This document shows, piece after piece, positions 16,996 through 26,194 of a stretch of DNA of 64,000 bases. The stretch is taken from contig NZ_JAIVAF010000003.1 of the NCBI RefSeq assembly GCF_020171805.1, positions 1,054,001 to 1,118,000 of the forward strand, in the 5' to 3' direction. Made by a program: the position numbers and the translations under genes. The notes beneath the pieces are model-generated. The model did no database searches and was not told the DNA's origin. It saw nothing but the letters and a program-made list of their open reading frames with translations. Position 1 is the first letter of the stretch. Each line of letters opens with the position of its first letter. Origin of the DNA: Guptibacillus algicola (lineage in GTDB: Bacteria; Bacillota; Bacilli; Bacillales; Guptibacillaceae).

Positions 16996-17490
16996 TTATG
17001 AGCCAATTTGAACCCTTGTACCGATAGGAATTGTGCGAGAAAGTTCTTCAACATCACGATTTTGCATTCGAATACATCCTCTCGATACATATTTCCCAAT
17101 CGAAGAAGGAGCATTCGTCCCATGTATACCATAATGTTTCTTAGATATACTCATCCACATTGTTCCAAACGGTCCGCCAGGATCTGGCGCTTTATTGATG
17201 ATGATAAAAGATCCAGAAGGTGTTTCGTGAAGCATACGTCCTACACCAACAGGGTATACCTTAACGAGAGACCCATTTTTATAAAGTGACAACGTTCGGT
17301 TTGTTAATGATACATAAATGGAAAAAGGAAACGTAGCAGGATCGGGAAACCCAGGTATAACAATAACTTGATCAGGGTAGATCAGATTCGGATCTGGCAG
17401 CGAATTGCTTTGTAGAATTTCCCATAATTGTACACGATAATCCTCTGATATAGATGAAAGTGTCTCACCAGGACGAACGATATGCTCCAA
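16996..17490 (-). CDS. L,D-transpeptidase with LysM domain (YkuD-like)
   Basis: 164 residues, matching B. subtilis YkuD in size and layout: an N-terminal LysM murein-binding domain ([16 protein letters not shown]..., residues 3-47) followed by the YkuD catalytic domain. The active-site block is [22 protein letters not shown], with catalytic His and Cys separated as usual (quoted here as HGTN and SRGCIRM). There is no signal peptide, as in YkuD, which is found with spores. It forms or exchanges 3-3 type crosslinks. Divergent from the phosphoesterase gene. Confidence 0.9.
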   Translation of the reverse strand: MEHIVRPGETLSSISEDYRVQLWEILQSNSLPDPNLIYPDQVIVIPGFPDPATFPFSIYVSLTNRTLSLYKNGSLVKVYPVGVGRMLHETPSGSFIIINKAPDPGGPFGTMWMSISKKHYGIHGTNAPSSIGKYVSRGCIRMQNRDVEELSRTIPIGTRVQIGS

Positions 17491-17535
17491 GATATCAAAC
17501 CTCCAGTAGGAATAGTAAGGAAAGGGGCGAATTCA

Positions 17536-18051
17536 ATGAATATCATTATTATTTCTGATACGCACATGCCTAGGAAAGGAAAGAGTCTACCTCTTTCACT
17601 CGTGAAAGAACTCGAGCAATCAGATCTAATCATTCATGCAGGTGATTGGCAGACGCTTGATGTCTATGAAGAATTAAAACAGTATGCTCCCATATCAGGC
17701 GTATATGGAAATGTTGATGATAACGACATAAGAGAGCGATTTGAATTTAAGGAGATCATAGAATGCAGCTCCTTGAAGATTGGAATTACTCACGGTCATG
17801 GGAGAAACAAAACAACCGAAAAACGCGCCGTCGATTTGTTTGAAGATGATGATGTTGATGTTATCATCTTCGGTCATTCTCATATACCTGTTCATAAAGA
17901 GTATGATGGAAGAATAATTTTTAACCCTGGATCTCCAACAGATAAGCGGCGACAGCCGATGTTTTCTTTCGGAAAACTGACCTTTACGGAGGGGAAACCT
18001 TTTAAGTTAGAACATGTTTATTTTGACGATCGTAAGGATCAAGAAACATAA
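17536..18051 (+). CDS. YfcE/MJ0936-type metallophosphoesterase
   Basis: 171 residues with the calcineurin-like motifs in order: ISDTH (residues 6-10), HAGDW, YGNVDD, THGHG, and FGHSHIP. These bind two metals and hydrolyse phosphodiesters. Small members such as MJ0936 and YfcE act on model phosphodiesters; the natural substrate is unknown. ATG 17536 with AAAGGGGCG upstream is chosen over the extension that would overlap the divergent L,D-transpeptidase gene. The carotenoid promoter follows at once. Confidence 0.85.
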   Translation: MNIIIISDTHMPRKGKSLPLSLVKELEQSDLIIHAGDWQTLDVYEELKQYAPISGVYGNVDDNDIRERFEFKEIIECSSLKIGITHGHGRNKTTEKRAVDLFEDDDVDVIIFGHSHIPVHKEYDGRIIFNPGSPTDKRRQPMFSFGKLTFTEGKPFKLEHVYFDDRKDQET

Positions 18052-18054
18052 TAA

Positions 18055-18108
18055 TTGAACAAATTGAACAACGACTGTATAATGTTTGTATAACATATGT
18101 GCGAGAAG
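18055..18108 (+). promoter_or_regulatory. Promoter and 11-bp direct-repeat operator of the crtN-crtN-crtM operon
   Basis: TTGAAC (18055-18060) and TATAAT (18078-18083) are 17 bp apart. Overlapping the -10 are direct repeats with 11-bp period: TGAACAA at 18065, TGTATAA at 18076, TGTATAA at 18087 and TGTGCGA at 18098. The core closely matches the site at 28577-28617, in front of the other carotenoid units. An 11-bp head-to-tail arrangement over -35/-10 is the known operator style of CarH/LitR-type MerR repressors; assignment to that family is inference. Confidence 0.65.
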
Positions 18109-18133
18109 GGTTATCCGGAAGGGGAATTCAAAA

Positions 18134-19639
18134 ATGAGTAAAGGTAAGAACGTAATTGTAATAGGAGCTGGTCCGGGCGGATTAACTGCAGCCATGCTGC
18201 TAGCTAGTAAAGGGTATGCAGTATCCGTTTATGAAAAACAACCATTTATAGGTGGCCGAACATCCTCCTTTGAACGGAATGGTTACACATTCGATCGTGG
18301 TCCTACCTTCCTAAATATGCCCCATATATTAGAAGAAGTGTTTGAACAGTCTGGTAGAAATGTTCATGATTACCTGGATCTAGTCGAAGTCGATCCGATG
18401 TATGAATTAAAGTTCGGTGACCTTTCATTTTTCCCGACTAGAAAGAGAGAGGAAATGGTTGAACAAATTGAAACTTTGTTCCCTGGAAATGGAGAAGGGT
18501 ATAGAAGGTTCATGGAGCAAGAAAAGGAAAAGTTCCAAGCTCTTATGCCTATATTGCAAAATAAGCATGATTCTTTAGTAGATTATGGAAGATGGCGCTT
18601 TCTTAAAGCGTTACCGAAATTAACAGTAACGGAAAGTGTATATGAACGACTTGCAACTTATTTTGATGATGAGCGCCTTCGTTTATCTTTCACGTTTCAA
18701 GCTAAATACCTAGGTATGTCTCCATGGGAATGTCCAGGTGCGTTTACGATCTTATCTTATATGGAACATGAATATGGTATCTTTCATCCGATCGGAGGAG
18801 TGAACCAAATTTGTGAGTCCATGGCAAGAGTTATTAAAGAAGAAGGTGGCATTATTCACACTGGAACACCTGTCAAAAGAGTTCTGCTAGATGGAAAAAC
18901 GGTACAAGGTGTAGAATTAGAGGATGGAAATGTTGAGTATGCAGACGAGGTTATCATTAATGCAGACTTTGCACATGCAGTGAATCATCTATTTCCAGCT
19001 GGTAAAGCAAAACGATACTCTCCAGAAAAAATGGAAAAGAAGAAATATTCTTGCTCTGCGTTTATGCTCTATCTCGGTGTTAACAAATCTTATGATTTAT
19101 CGCACCATACTGTCGTTTTTTCTTCTGACTACAAGAGAAATGTCGAGGAGATCACAAAACAAAAGGTCCTATCAGAAGATCCATCGATCTATATCCAGAA
19201 TGCTAGCGTTACTGATAAAACGTTAGCCCCTGAAGGGAAATCGTCCATTTATATACTAGCACCAGTCCCCAATAACTTTAGTTTAATTGATTGGGAAAAG
19301 CATAAACATGAGTTTAGAAGACTCGTATTAGACCAAATCAGAAATAAAACTGGTTTCAAAGATTTAGAAGATCATATTGAAGTAGAAGAGATGTATACCC
19401 CGACCGATTGGGAAATCGATATGAACGTGTACAAGGGAGCTACATTCAACCTTGCTCATAACCTGCCTCAAATGATGTTTTTCAGACCACCTAATCAATT
19501 CAAAGAATTCGATCACTGTTGGCTAGTTGGTGGAGGGACACATCCAGGAAGTGGGCTCCCTACAATTATGGAGTCTGCAAGAATTACGACAAACCTCCTT
19601 CATCAAGAGAATAGAGACCTAGAAAGGAGCAGCTCATGA
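18134..19639 (+). CDS. CrtN-family FAD carotenoid desaturase/oxygenase (1 of 4)
   Basis: 501 residues. N-terminal FAD-binding VIGAGPGGLTAAMLLASKG followed by EKQPFIGGRTSSF, a middle HPIGGVNQI block and the C-terminal carotenoid-desaturase signature GGGTHPGSGLPTIMESAR. Members either desaturate 4,4'-diapophytoene or oxidise terminal groups; which one is not decidable by eye. ATG 18134 has GGAAGGGGAA upstream. It overlaps the next gene by four bases (ATGA) and is the first gene of a three-gene operon ending in crtM. Confidence 0.85.
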   Translation: MSKGKNVIVIGAGPGGLTAAMLLASKGYAVSVYEKQPFIGGRTSSFERNGYTFDRGPTFLNMPHILEEVFEQSGRNVHDYLDLVEVDPMYELKFGDLSFFPTRKREEMVEQIETLFPGNGEGYRRFMEQEKEKFQALMPILQNKHDSLVDYGRWRFLKALPKLTVTESVYERLATYFDDERLRLSFTFQAKYLGMSPWECPGAFTILSYMEHEYGIFHPIGGVNQICESMARVIKEEGGIIHTGTPVKRVLLDGKTVQGVELEDGNVEYADEVIINADFAHAVNHLFPAGKAKRYSPEKMEKKKYSCSAFMLYLGVNKSYDLSHHTVVFSSDYKRNVEEITKQKVLSEDPSIYIQNASVTDKTLAPEGKSSIYILAPVPNNFSLIDWEKHKHEFRRLVLDQIRNKTGFKDLEDHIEVEEMYTPTDWEIDMNVYKGATFNLAHNLPQMMFFRPPNQFKEFDHCWLVGGGTHPGSGLPTIMESARITTNLLHQENRDLERSSS

Positions 19640-21066
19640 ACATAGGTATTGTTGGCGGTGGTATAGGTGGCATGATGTCTGCTCTTATGCTTGCTAGAAA
19701 AGGTCATGAAGTAACCATACATGAGAAAGAGAAGACACTAGGAGGAAGACTTGCCTTCGTGGAAAGAGATGGTTACAAGGTTGATAAAGGGCCGACAATC
19801 GTCTTACTTCCTGAGATGATTTATGAATTTCTTGAAAAAGCTGGCATTGGTAAAGAGGAAGTCGAAATGATCCGCTGTGACCCTCTCTACCGAATGATCT
19901 ACCCTGATGGTTCAACTTTTACCAAAACAAGTGATATTTCTAAACAAATAGATGAGATAAAAGCAATGTTTCCTGGGGAAGAAGAGGGGTTCATAAATTA
20001 CTTATCTGATATGAGAACCAGGTTTGCAAAAGGAAAGAAAGCTTTTCTGGAAAAGTCATTTATCAACAAAAAAGACTTCTTTACTTTTGAGAACATAAAG
20101 CTTCTATTAGAATTGAAAGCACACCAAACGGTCCGCTCACAAGCATCACAATATTTTAAAGATAAGAGGTTACAGGATGCCTTTTCTCTCCAAACCCTAT
20201 ACATAGGGGGAAATCCTTCTGGCTCTCCAGCTCTTTATTCTTTAGTACCGTTCAGTGAGTATGAACATGGCATCTGGTACATCAAAGGTGGTTATGCAAG
20301 TCTAATTCCACTTTTGGAGAAGCATTTACGAAAAGAAGGAATTGAAGTTAAGTATGAATCTTCAGTAGAGGAATTAATGTTAAATCAAAAAGATTGTAAA
20401 GGAATTCGCTCCTCAGATGGTGAATTTTATTATGATAAGGTAATCTTTAATGGTGATTTTCCTATGATTCACAATTTGATCAATACAAAAAAAACGCCTA
20501 AGTATAAACCTTCATCTGGTTGCTTACTTCTCTATTTTGGCCTCGATCGTATCTACAACGAAGTCGATATTCACCAATTCTTCATGTCTGATAATTTTAG
20601 GATTCATATGAATGATGTATTCAAACATGGTTCAGTTTCAAAAGAACCAGCCATCTACACATTCCATCCTTCAAAAATCGATGACACTTTAGCTCCCGAG
20701 GGAAAAAGTGTTTTATATGCACTTGTACCAGTCCCATCTGGAAAGGATTTGAATTGGAAGGATAAAGAGAAGTTGGCCGAAGGTATCATCCAAGTATTAG
20801 AAGACCGAGGTTTCCCTGATTTGAAAGAAGCAATACAGTGGATGGAAATTAGAACGCCGGTGGATGCTGAAGTGGACGGTTTATTTGAAGGAGGAAGTTT
20901 TGGGATCGCACCAACATTAACTCAGTCAGGCGCATTCCGTCCTCAGGTCAAGCCTCTTGAGTATAATAACCTTTATGCAGTTGGAGCCTCTGTTCACCCA
21001 GGTGGAGGGATCCCAATCGTGATGCAGGGAGCAGATTTGTTAGTACAAGAAATAGAAAGGGTGTGA
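19636..21066 (+). CDS. CrtN-family FAD carotenoid desaturase/oxygenase (2 of 4)
   Basis: 476 residues with IGIVGGGIGGMMSALMLARKG at the FAD site (the glycine-rich core GGGIGG at 7-12), EKTLGGRLAF, a YIKGGYASLIP block and the terminal ASVHPGGGIPIVMQGA. It is a divergent paralogue of its neighbour; the ATGA overlap on one side and the GTGTGAGTG junction with crtM on the other make translational coupling likely. Probably acts successively on the same C30 polyene. Confidence 0.85.
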   Translation: MNIGIVGGGIGGMMSALMLARKGHEVTIHEKEKTLGGRLAFVERDGYKVDKGPTIVLLPEMIYEFLEKAGIGKEEVEMIRCDPLYRMIYPDGSTFTKTSDISKQIDEIKAMFPGEEEGFINYLSDMRTRFAKGKKAFLEKSFINKKDFFTFENIKLLLELKAHQTVRSQASQYFKDKRLQDAFSLQTLYIGGNPSGSPALYSLVPFSEYEHGIWYIKGGYASLIPLLEKHLRKEGIEVKYESSVEELMLNQKDCKGIRSSDGEFYYDKVIFNGDFPMIHNLINTKKTPKYKPSSGCLLLYFGLDRIYNEVDIHQFFMSDNFRIHMNDVFKHGSVSKEPAIYTFHPSKIDDTLAPEGKSVLYALVPVPSGKDLNWKDKEKLAEGIIQVLEDRGFPDLKEAIQWMEIRTPVDAEVDGLFEGGSFGIAPTLTQSGAFRPQVKPLEYNNLYAVGASVHPGGGIPIVMQGADLLVQEIERV

Positions 21067-21909
21067 GTGAGAATGCTGAACGAAGCGTATAAACATTGTG
21101 AATCTACTATAAAACATCATTCTAAGACATTCTACAAAGCTTTTTCCTTACTACCTTCAAACAAGAAGAAAGCAGTGTGGGCTGTGTATAGCTTTTGTAG
21201 GAGAGTTGACGATATCGTAGATGAGGGGACAGATCCGGAAACTGAGCTTTCTCTATTTCGGTCTCAATTTTCACGTTTTCTGAATGGTGAAAAGCTAGAT
21301 AAGGACCCTATGTGGATTGCTCTTCATGATGTGTTTCAGCGGTTCTCGATGGATCCTCAACCTTTTCATGAAATGATTCTTGGCCAGGAAATGGATCTGT
21401 ACAAGTCTCGATACAAAACGTTGAATGAACTTGAACATTATTCTTATCACGTCGCGAGTACGGTGGGTTTGATGCTTTTGCCTATACTAGCACCTAAGAG
21501 GGTAGATGTGCTAAGAGATAGCGCGGTTTCTTTAGGTATCGGTATGCAAATCACGAATATCTTAAGAGATATTTCTGAAGATCTTGACCGAGACCGAATT
21601 TATTTGCCCTACGATGAAATGAAAGATAGTGGTCTTAGTATCGATGCCCTCTATAGCCGCACAGTAACACCTGAATTTATAAAACTATGGGAAACGCTAG
21701 CTACTCACGCCGATTATCATTATGAAAAAGCGTTTTCTACCATCGATCAGTACCCACTCGATGCTAGATTACCAGTTAAAAGTTCTGCTATTTTTTACCG
21801 TGCGATTCTTCAGTCAATTCGTAAAAAAGGCTACAATATCTTTGACCAACGAGCATATGTGACGGATGATGAAAAAGAGCAATTATTATCTGCAATAGGT
21901 GGAAATTGA
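21067..21909 (+). CDS. crtM: Squalene/phytoene synthase family, CrtM-like
   Basis: 280 residues. It condenses two prenyl diphosphates head to head; with this gene company the expected product is C30 4,4'-diapophytoene from farnesyl diphosphate. Both Asp-rich motifs are present: RRVDDIVDE (about 45-53) and NILRDISEDLDRDRIYLP (about 160-177). The start is GTG 21067, with AGAAAGG six bases upstream; ATG 21073 is the alternative. Followed by a long perfect hairpin. Confidence 0.9.
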   Translation: MRMLNEAYKHCESTIKHHSKTFYKAFSLLPSNKKKAVWAVYSFCRRVDDIVDEGTDPETELSLFRSQFSRFLNGEKLDKDPMWIALHDVFQRFSMDPQPFHEMILGQEMDLYKSRYKTLNELEHYSYHVASTVGLMLLPILAPKRVDVLRDSAVSLGIGMQITNILRDISEDLDRDRIYLPYDEMKDSGLSIDALYSRTVTPEFIKLWETLATHADYHYEKAFSTIDQYPLDARLPVKSSAIFYRAILQSIRKKGYNIFDQRAYVTDDEKEQLLSAIGGN

Positions 21910-21914
21910 TAGAT

Positions 21915-21956
21915 CTACTACACCCCCTCTATTTTCGAATCGAGGGGGTGTAGTAG
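21915..21956 (+). terminator. 15-bp hairpin after crtM
   Basis: CTACTACACCCCCTC and GAGGGGGTGTAGTAG are perfectly complementary around a 12-base loop. The T-run is poor (TATCTAAAT), so it may act as an mRNA stabiliser as well as a terminator. Confidence 0.65.
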
Positions 21957-22056
21957 TATCTAAATGATATGCAAGTATCGTTTTCTAATTATTCGGAATA
22001 TGGTAGACTTAATTTCATCTATGTAGTGCGTTTCCATAGAAAGAAGGGGGATTGAA

Positions 22057-23253
22057 ATGAGTACTATTTATAATACGCTAGATACACTTTATAGCGAAAT
22101 GGTGGAATTAAGAAGGTACTTTCATCAGTATCCTGAGCTATCCTTTAAAGAAGTACATACGCCAAAATATATTGCTGATTATCATCGTAAATTAGGTCAT
22201 GACGTCCGTGAACACGTTGGGGGTAGAGGAGTTGTAGCAACTCTAAAAGGAGGAAAGCCAGGAAAAACAGTAGCATTACGAGCAGATTTTGATGCGCTCC
22301 CGATTCAAGAAGAAAATGACGTTCCTTACAAATCGAAAGTCGATGGCGTTATGCATGCCTGCGGTCATGACGGACATACGGCGACCTTACTATGCCTAGC
22401 AAAAGCATTCAATTCGATTGGTACCCAACTAGAAGGGACAATCGTCTTTATCCACCAACATGCTGAGGAATACCAACCAGGTGGGGCGATTGCTATGATT
22501 GAGGATGGTTGTTTACAAGGTGTGGATGTGATATTCGGTACACATCTATGGGCAACTGAAGAAACTGGAAAGATCATGTATAAAGAAGGCCCATTTATGG
22601 CGGCAGCAGATCGTTTTGAATTAGAAATTATAGGACAGGGTGGGCACGGTGCGCAGCCACACTTAACAAAGGATAGCATCGTAGTTGCTTCTCAACTAGT
22701 TACGAATCTACAGCAGTTAGTATCAAGAAGAGTAAATCCTTTGGACTCAGCCGTTTTATCCGTTGGATCATTTGATGCAAGAAATGCATTCAATGTAATT
22801 GCAAATAAAGTTCGTTTAGTAGGGACTGTGCGTACTTTCAAAGAAGATGTGCGAGAGTTAATGGAAAAGGAACTTGAGCGTGTAGTGAGAGGGACCTGTT
22901 TGACTGCAGATGTAGATTACGATCTTAAGTACATTCACGGTTATCCAGCAGTAATAAATCATAAAGTAGAAACAGAATTAATAAGAGACATTGCTAGTAA
23001 AGTACCAGATGTTAAAGAAGTGAGCGAGCATGAAGCACAGATGGGTGGAGAAGACTTTTCGTATTACTTGCAGCACGTACCAGGCACTTTTTTCTTCACT
23101 GGCGCACGAAATCAAGGTGCTGACCGAGTTTACCCACATCATCATCCCAGGTTTAGCATAGATGAAAAAGCTATGCTGATTGCGGCAAAAGTTATGGCAA
23201 CAGCAGTTTTATCATATACAGAATCTAAAGAGAAAGAAGTATCGCATGATTAG
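22057..23253 (+). CDS. M20 family amidohydrolase/metallopeptidase
   Basis: 398 residues of the aminoacylase-1/hippurate hydrolase type (similar in plan to B. subtilis YhaA). Metal-binding HACGHDGHTA (about 100-109), catalytic HQHAEEYQPGGA, and a second-site histidine in GTHLW; the dimerisation domain is inserted at about 185-300 and a C-terminal MGGEDFSYYL provides another ligand. It hydrolyses N-acyl amino acids; the true substrate is not known. AGAAGGGGG precedes ATG 22057. It interrupts the carotenoid locus without obvious functional link. Confidence 0.85.
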   Translation: MSTIYNTLDTLYSEMVELRRYFHQYPELSFKEVHTPKYIADYHRKLGHDVREHVGGRGVVATLKGGKPGKTVALRADFDALPIQEENDVPYKSKVDGVMHACGHDGHTATLLCLAKAFNSIGTQLEGTIVFIHQHAEEYQPGGAIAMIEDGCLQGVDVIFGTHLWATEETGKIMYKEGPFMAAADRFELEIIGQGGHGAQPHLTKDSIVVASQLVTNLQQLVSRRVNPLDSAVLSVGSFDARNAFNVIANKVRLVGTVRTFKEDVRELMEKELERVVRGTCLTADVDYDLKYIHGYPAVINHKVETELIRDIASKVPDVKEVSEHEAQMGGEDFSYYLQHVPGTFFFTGARNQGADRVYPHHHPRFSIDEKAMLIAAKVMATAVLSYTESKEKEVSHD

Positions 23254-23307
23254 AGAGTAAACGAACAAAAACGCGCTTATAACAAGTGCGTTTGAGGAGG
23301 GAATCTA

Positions 23308-23511
23308 ATGAGAGAACCTACCAGAATGACATGCTCCAAGTGTAGCGGGTCTGAACTAGGAAAGGGGAAACATTCAGGTTATGCAGTAATGTCTCCGATG
23401 AAAAAGACACTAAGCTTTGGGTCAGAAATTGAATACATTCTATGTACTGATTGTGGCTTTATAATTGAAAGCTACGTGAAAAATCCAGAGAAGTTCAAAA
23501 ATACACGATAA
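23308..23511 (+). CDS. Small zinc-ribbon-like protein
   Basis: 67 residues with two CxxC knuckles, CSKC (9-12) and CTDC (about 47-50), 34 residues apart, which should bind one zinc. The segment between carries GKGKHSGYAVMSP. GAGGAGGGAA precedes ATG 23308. It resembles small nucleic-acid-binding zinc-ribbon proteins of Bacillus; no function known. 54 bp after the M20 gene, possibly co-transcribed. Confidence 0.7.
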   Translation: MREPTRMTCSKCSGSELGKGKHSGYAVMSPMKKTLSFGSEIEYILCTDCGFIIESYVKNPEKFKNTR

Positions 23512-23528
23512 AACGTTAGAGGTGAAAA

Positions 23529-23569
23529 AGAAGAGCTAGGAGGTGGATGACACCATTCCAAGCTCTTTT
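23529..23569. terminator. Bidirectional terminator inside the carotenoid locus
   Basis: AAGAGCT..GGA pairs with TCC..AGCTCTT around an imperfect stem containing GGTG/CACC, followed by TTTCT; A-rich on the other side. It separates the rightward small gene from the leftward crt operon. Confidence 0.7.
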
Positions 23570-23609
23570 CTCCGTATAAGGATAAGCAAAAGCACACGCA
23601 GTAGAAATG

Positions 23610-25076
23610 CTACGACAAGGTTTGTGAAATAATGTGCTTTGCAACATTACTTCCGCTTATCACTACCATAGGAGAACCGCCACCAGGGTGAGTACTGCCT
23701 CCAGCAAAATAGATGTTCTTGATATCTTTAGATTGATTAGAAGGACGTAAAAAACTATTTCTAAGAGAATTAGAAGAAATACCATACAACGCGCCTCGGT
23801 AGGCATGAAAACGATTCTTGATTTCATTTGGACCGATTATTTTCTCTACAACCTTATGTTTCCTGATAGGCAGGCCATACCTCTCAAGTTTGTTATAAAT
23901 TCTTTCTTTATAGTCTTCGATCGAAACCTCACTTTGCTTACCAGTAGGAGGTGCATTTACAAGAATAAAAAGATTATCACCATCAGGAGAGACTGCAGAA
24001 TCTGTATAAGAAGAGTTCGATATGTAGATCGTCGGATCCTCAGGCCAAATCCCATCGAATAACTCTTTGAATTCCTTTCGATAGTCTTTGGAGAAATAAA
24101 CCTGATGATGAATGAAGTCTAGCTTCTTTGACAGCCCCACCATAATTACGAATGCAGATATAGAAGGTGATAATGTCGTAACATCGGCGTCTCTGAAAGA
24201 AGGTCTATGCTCTTCAGCCACAAGGGAAGGATAAACTTCTAACAAATCTCCGTTGACGATGACCTCGTCAACATCATGGACCACTCCATCCTCTATTTCG
24301 ACCTTTTCAGCTCGATTACTTCTCATATGGATTTTCGTAACGGGTGTTTCAAAATGAAAGGTAACACCAAGTTCGATTGCTAGTTTTTCCATCGCCCGTG
24401 CAAGAGTTGTGTTGCCACCCTTTATGTAATAAACTCCTTGGACCATCTCAAGATAGCCGATCATCGCAAAAGTAGCGGGTGATAAGTAAGGTGATGAACC
24501 GATATAAGTCGAATAGCGATTAAATGCTTTCAGCACGAGAGGGTTCTTAAAGAAACGCTCATGAAAATGGTTCATCTTTTCTAACGGCCTTACTTTAAGC
24601 ACCGCTTGAAAAAGGGATGGAGATAAATAATCTTGCCACGATGTAAACATCCGTGGGAAAAACGATGTCTTCGATAATCGGTACAATCGATCGACTTCAC
24701 TTAGATACTGATCGTAGTGCTTTGCAGCATAAGGATCTAGCTTCTCGAACTGCTTGATCATAACGTTAGCATCTGTGCTCATCAAAAAGGAACTACCATC
24801 GTGATCAATATTTCTTGTATGGTGATCAAGTTTAATCCATTCGAAATAATCACGAGGATTAACTCCCGCTTCTGTGAAGACAGTATCAAATACCTCTGGC
24901 ATCGTCATCGTGTTTGGACCGAAATCGAAGTTGTAGGTGCCCATCGTGAGTGGCATCATCTTTCCGCCTGGGTACGAGTTTTTCTCATAAACATCTACTT
25001 TGAATCCTTGGCTTGCTAGCTTAATAGATGCAGCAAGCCCTCCGAGTCCTGCACCAATAATCGCAACTTGTTTCAT
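23610..25076 (-). CDS. CrtN-family FAD carotenoid oxygenase/desaturase (3 of 4)
   Basis: 488 residues: FAD motif AIIGAGLGGLAASIKLASQG, EKNSYPGGKMM, a YIKGGNTTLA block and C-terminal AGGSTHPGGGSPMVVISG. Last gene of the leftward operon; its ATG 25076 overlaps the stop of the glycosyltransferase gene (ATGA) and has AAAGGAAG upstream. Its position next to a glycosyltransferase suggests a terminal-oxidation role (CrtP/CrtNb type, giving the aldehyde or acid end), which is inference from context. Confidence 0.83.
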   Translation of the reverse strand: MKQVAIIGAGLGGLAASIKLASQGFKVDVYEKNSYPGGKMMPLTMGTYNFDFGPNTMTMPEVFDTVFTEAGVNPRDYFEWIKLDHHTRNIDHDGSSFLMSTDANVMIKQFEKLDPYAAKHYDQYLSEVDRLYRLSKTSFFPRMFTSWQDYLSPSLFQAVLKVRPLEKMNHFHERFFKNPLVLKAFNRYSTYIGSSPYLSPATFAMIGYLEMVQGVYYIKGGNTTLARAMEKLAIELGVTFHFETPVTKIHMRSNRAEKVEIEDGVVHDVDEVIVNGDLLEVYPSLVAEEHRPSFRDADVTTLSPSISAFVIMVGLSKKLDFIHHQVYFSKDYRKEFKELFDGIWPEDPTIYISNSSYTDSAVSPDGDNLFILVNAPPTGKQSEVSIEDYKERIYNKLERYGLPIRKHKVVEKIIGPNEIKNRFHAYRGALYGISSNSLRNSFLRPSNQSKDIKNIYFAGGSTHPGGGSPMVVISGSNVAKHIISQTLS

Positions 25077-26194
25077 GAATAAGTTCTTCCTTTCCAGACA
25101 TAACCTTTTTGTTTTAATCCTCTCATCGTCGAGTTGATCAATAGAAGCATAAAAGCAAGAGCACTTAGTGGCATGAATAGAGATAGTCTTATTGATTGAT
25201 TTGTTATCCAATCAACCCAAGCTTTTTGAAGTGTAATGAGTAAGTAAGGGAAGAAGAGAGTAAACATTGGCATACCTTGTATATAACTCATGAGTCCTAA
25301 AAGTAATAAAATGAATGGAAGAACGTAAAACACTCCATAAAAGAGAAATAGAAAGATTACCAATAGCAGCGATCGTCCAAGGCCTGGGAAGAGGTTCTTC
25401 GTAAATCCTTCCCAAACATCTTTGTTTGAACGGTACATGTAGCATGTTGTATACGTCGTCACATTAGCTAGAAGAGAGCGGTATCCATGTGCTTTAAAGG
25501 CTCTGGAGAGGTCTACATCATCAACTAGACTATTATGGATCGCTTTATGCCCGTCAATCATTTTATATTCCCTATGTTTAACAAGTATGAATGCACCATG
25601 AGCAGCAGTGAAAGCAGGTCGTGTAGTCCAATTTGCCGGCAATAAGGGTAAATGGAAGTGCACGACAAAATGTTGCAAGGGTACTAGAAGTTTCTCAAGC
25701 CATAACGATACAGGAAAAGCCGGGAATCCAGACAGCATCGATGCCTTCATCTTTTTTATCAAAGTTAATGTAGATTGAATGGTATCTCGGTGTAATCGAA
25801 TGTCTGCGTCGATAAACAATAGGTAGTCTCCCTTTGCCCGTTCACTCAGCTGATGACAAGCATACACTTTACCATTCCAAGTAGGAGGTAAATCGTTCCC
25901 TTCTAAAATAGAGAAACGCTCATCCCCTTTTGTAAGTTCAGTTAATAGCGTTAACGTTCTATCTGAAGAGTCATCGTCAAGCAGAATAAACTCGACATTT
26001 GGGTAAGTGAGTTTTCTTAAGTTGGTGATTAAATCAGGAACGTTATCTTCTTCATTACGAAGAGGGATAAGAATGGAGACGAGCTCATCCTTATCCCTGT
26101 AGGATTTCCCTTTAGGTAATGCCGGCATAAAGTAGGAATTAATCATTGTCCATCCGAGGAAGGCTGCTAGAATAATAATATACATCAGTAACAT
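25073..26194 (-). CDS. Carotenoid glycosyltransferase, family 2 (CrtQ-like)
   Basis: 373 residues. An N-terminal hydrophobic segment (about 4-20) anchors a GT-A domain: SILIPLRNEEDNV, FILLDDDSSDRT, the nucleotide/metal-binding FIDADIRLHR, and DVDLSRAFK. Three or four C-terminal membrane segments follow (about 275-360). Such enzymes attach a sugar to the oxygenated end of a C30 carotenoid. ATG 26194 (AAAGGTGA upstream) overlaps the CruF-like stop by one base; the longer frame to 26302 lies inside that gene and is rejected. Confidence 0.83.
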   Translation of the reverse strand: MLLMYIIILAAFLGWTMINSYFMPALPKGKSYRDKDELVSILIPLRNEEDNVPDLITNLRKLTYPNVEFILLDDDSSDRTLTLLTELTKGDERFSILEGNDLPPTWNGKVYACHQLSERAKGDYLLFIDADIRLHRDTIQSTLTLIKKMKASMLSGFPAFPVSLWLEKLLVPLQHFVVHFHLPLLPANWTTRPAFTAAHGAFILVKHREYKMIDGHKAIHNSLVDDVDLSRAFKAHGYRSLLANVTTYTTCYMYRSNKDVWEGFTKNLFPGLGRSLLLVIFLFLFYGVFYVLPFILLLLGLMSYIQGMPMFTLFFPYLLITLQKAWVDWITNQSIRLSLFMPLSALAFMLLLINSTMRGLKQKGYVWKGRTYS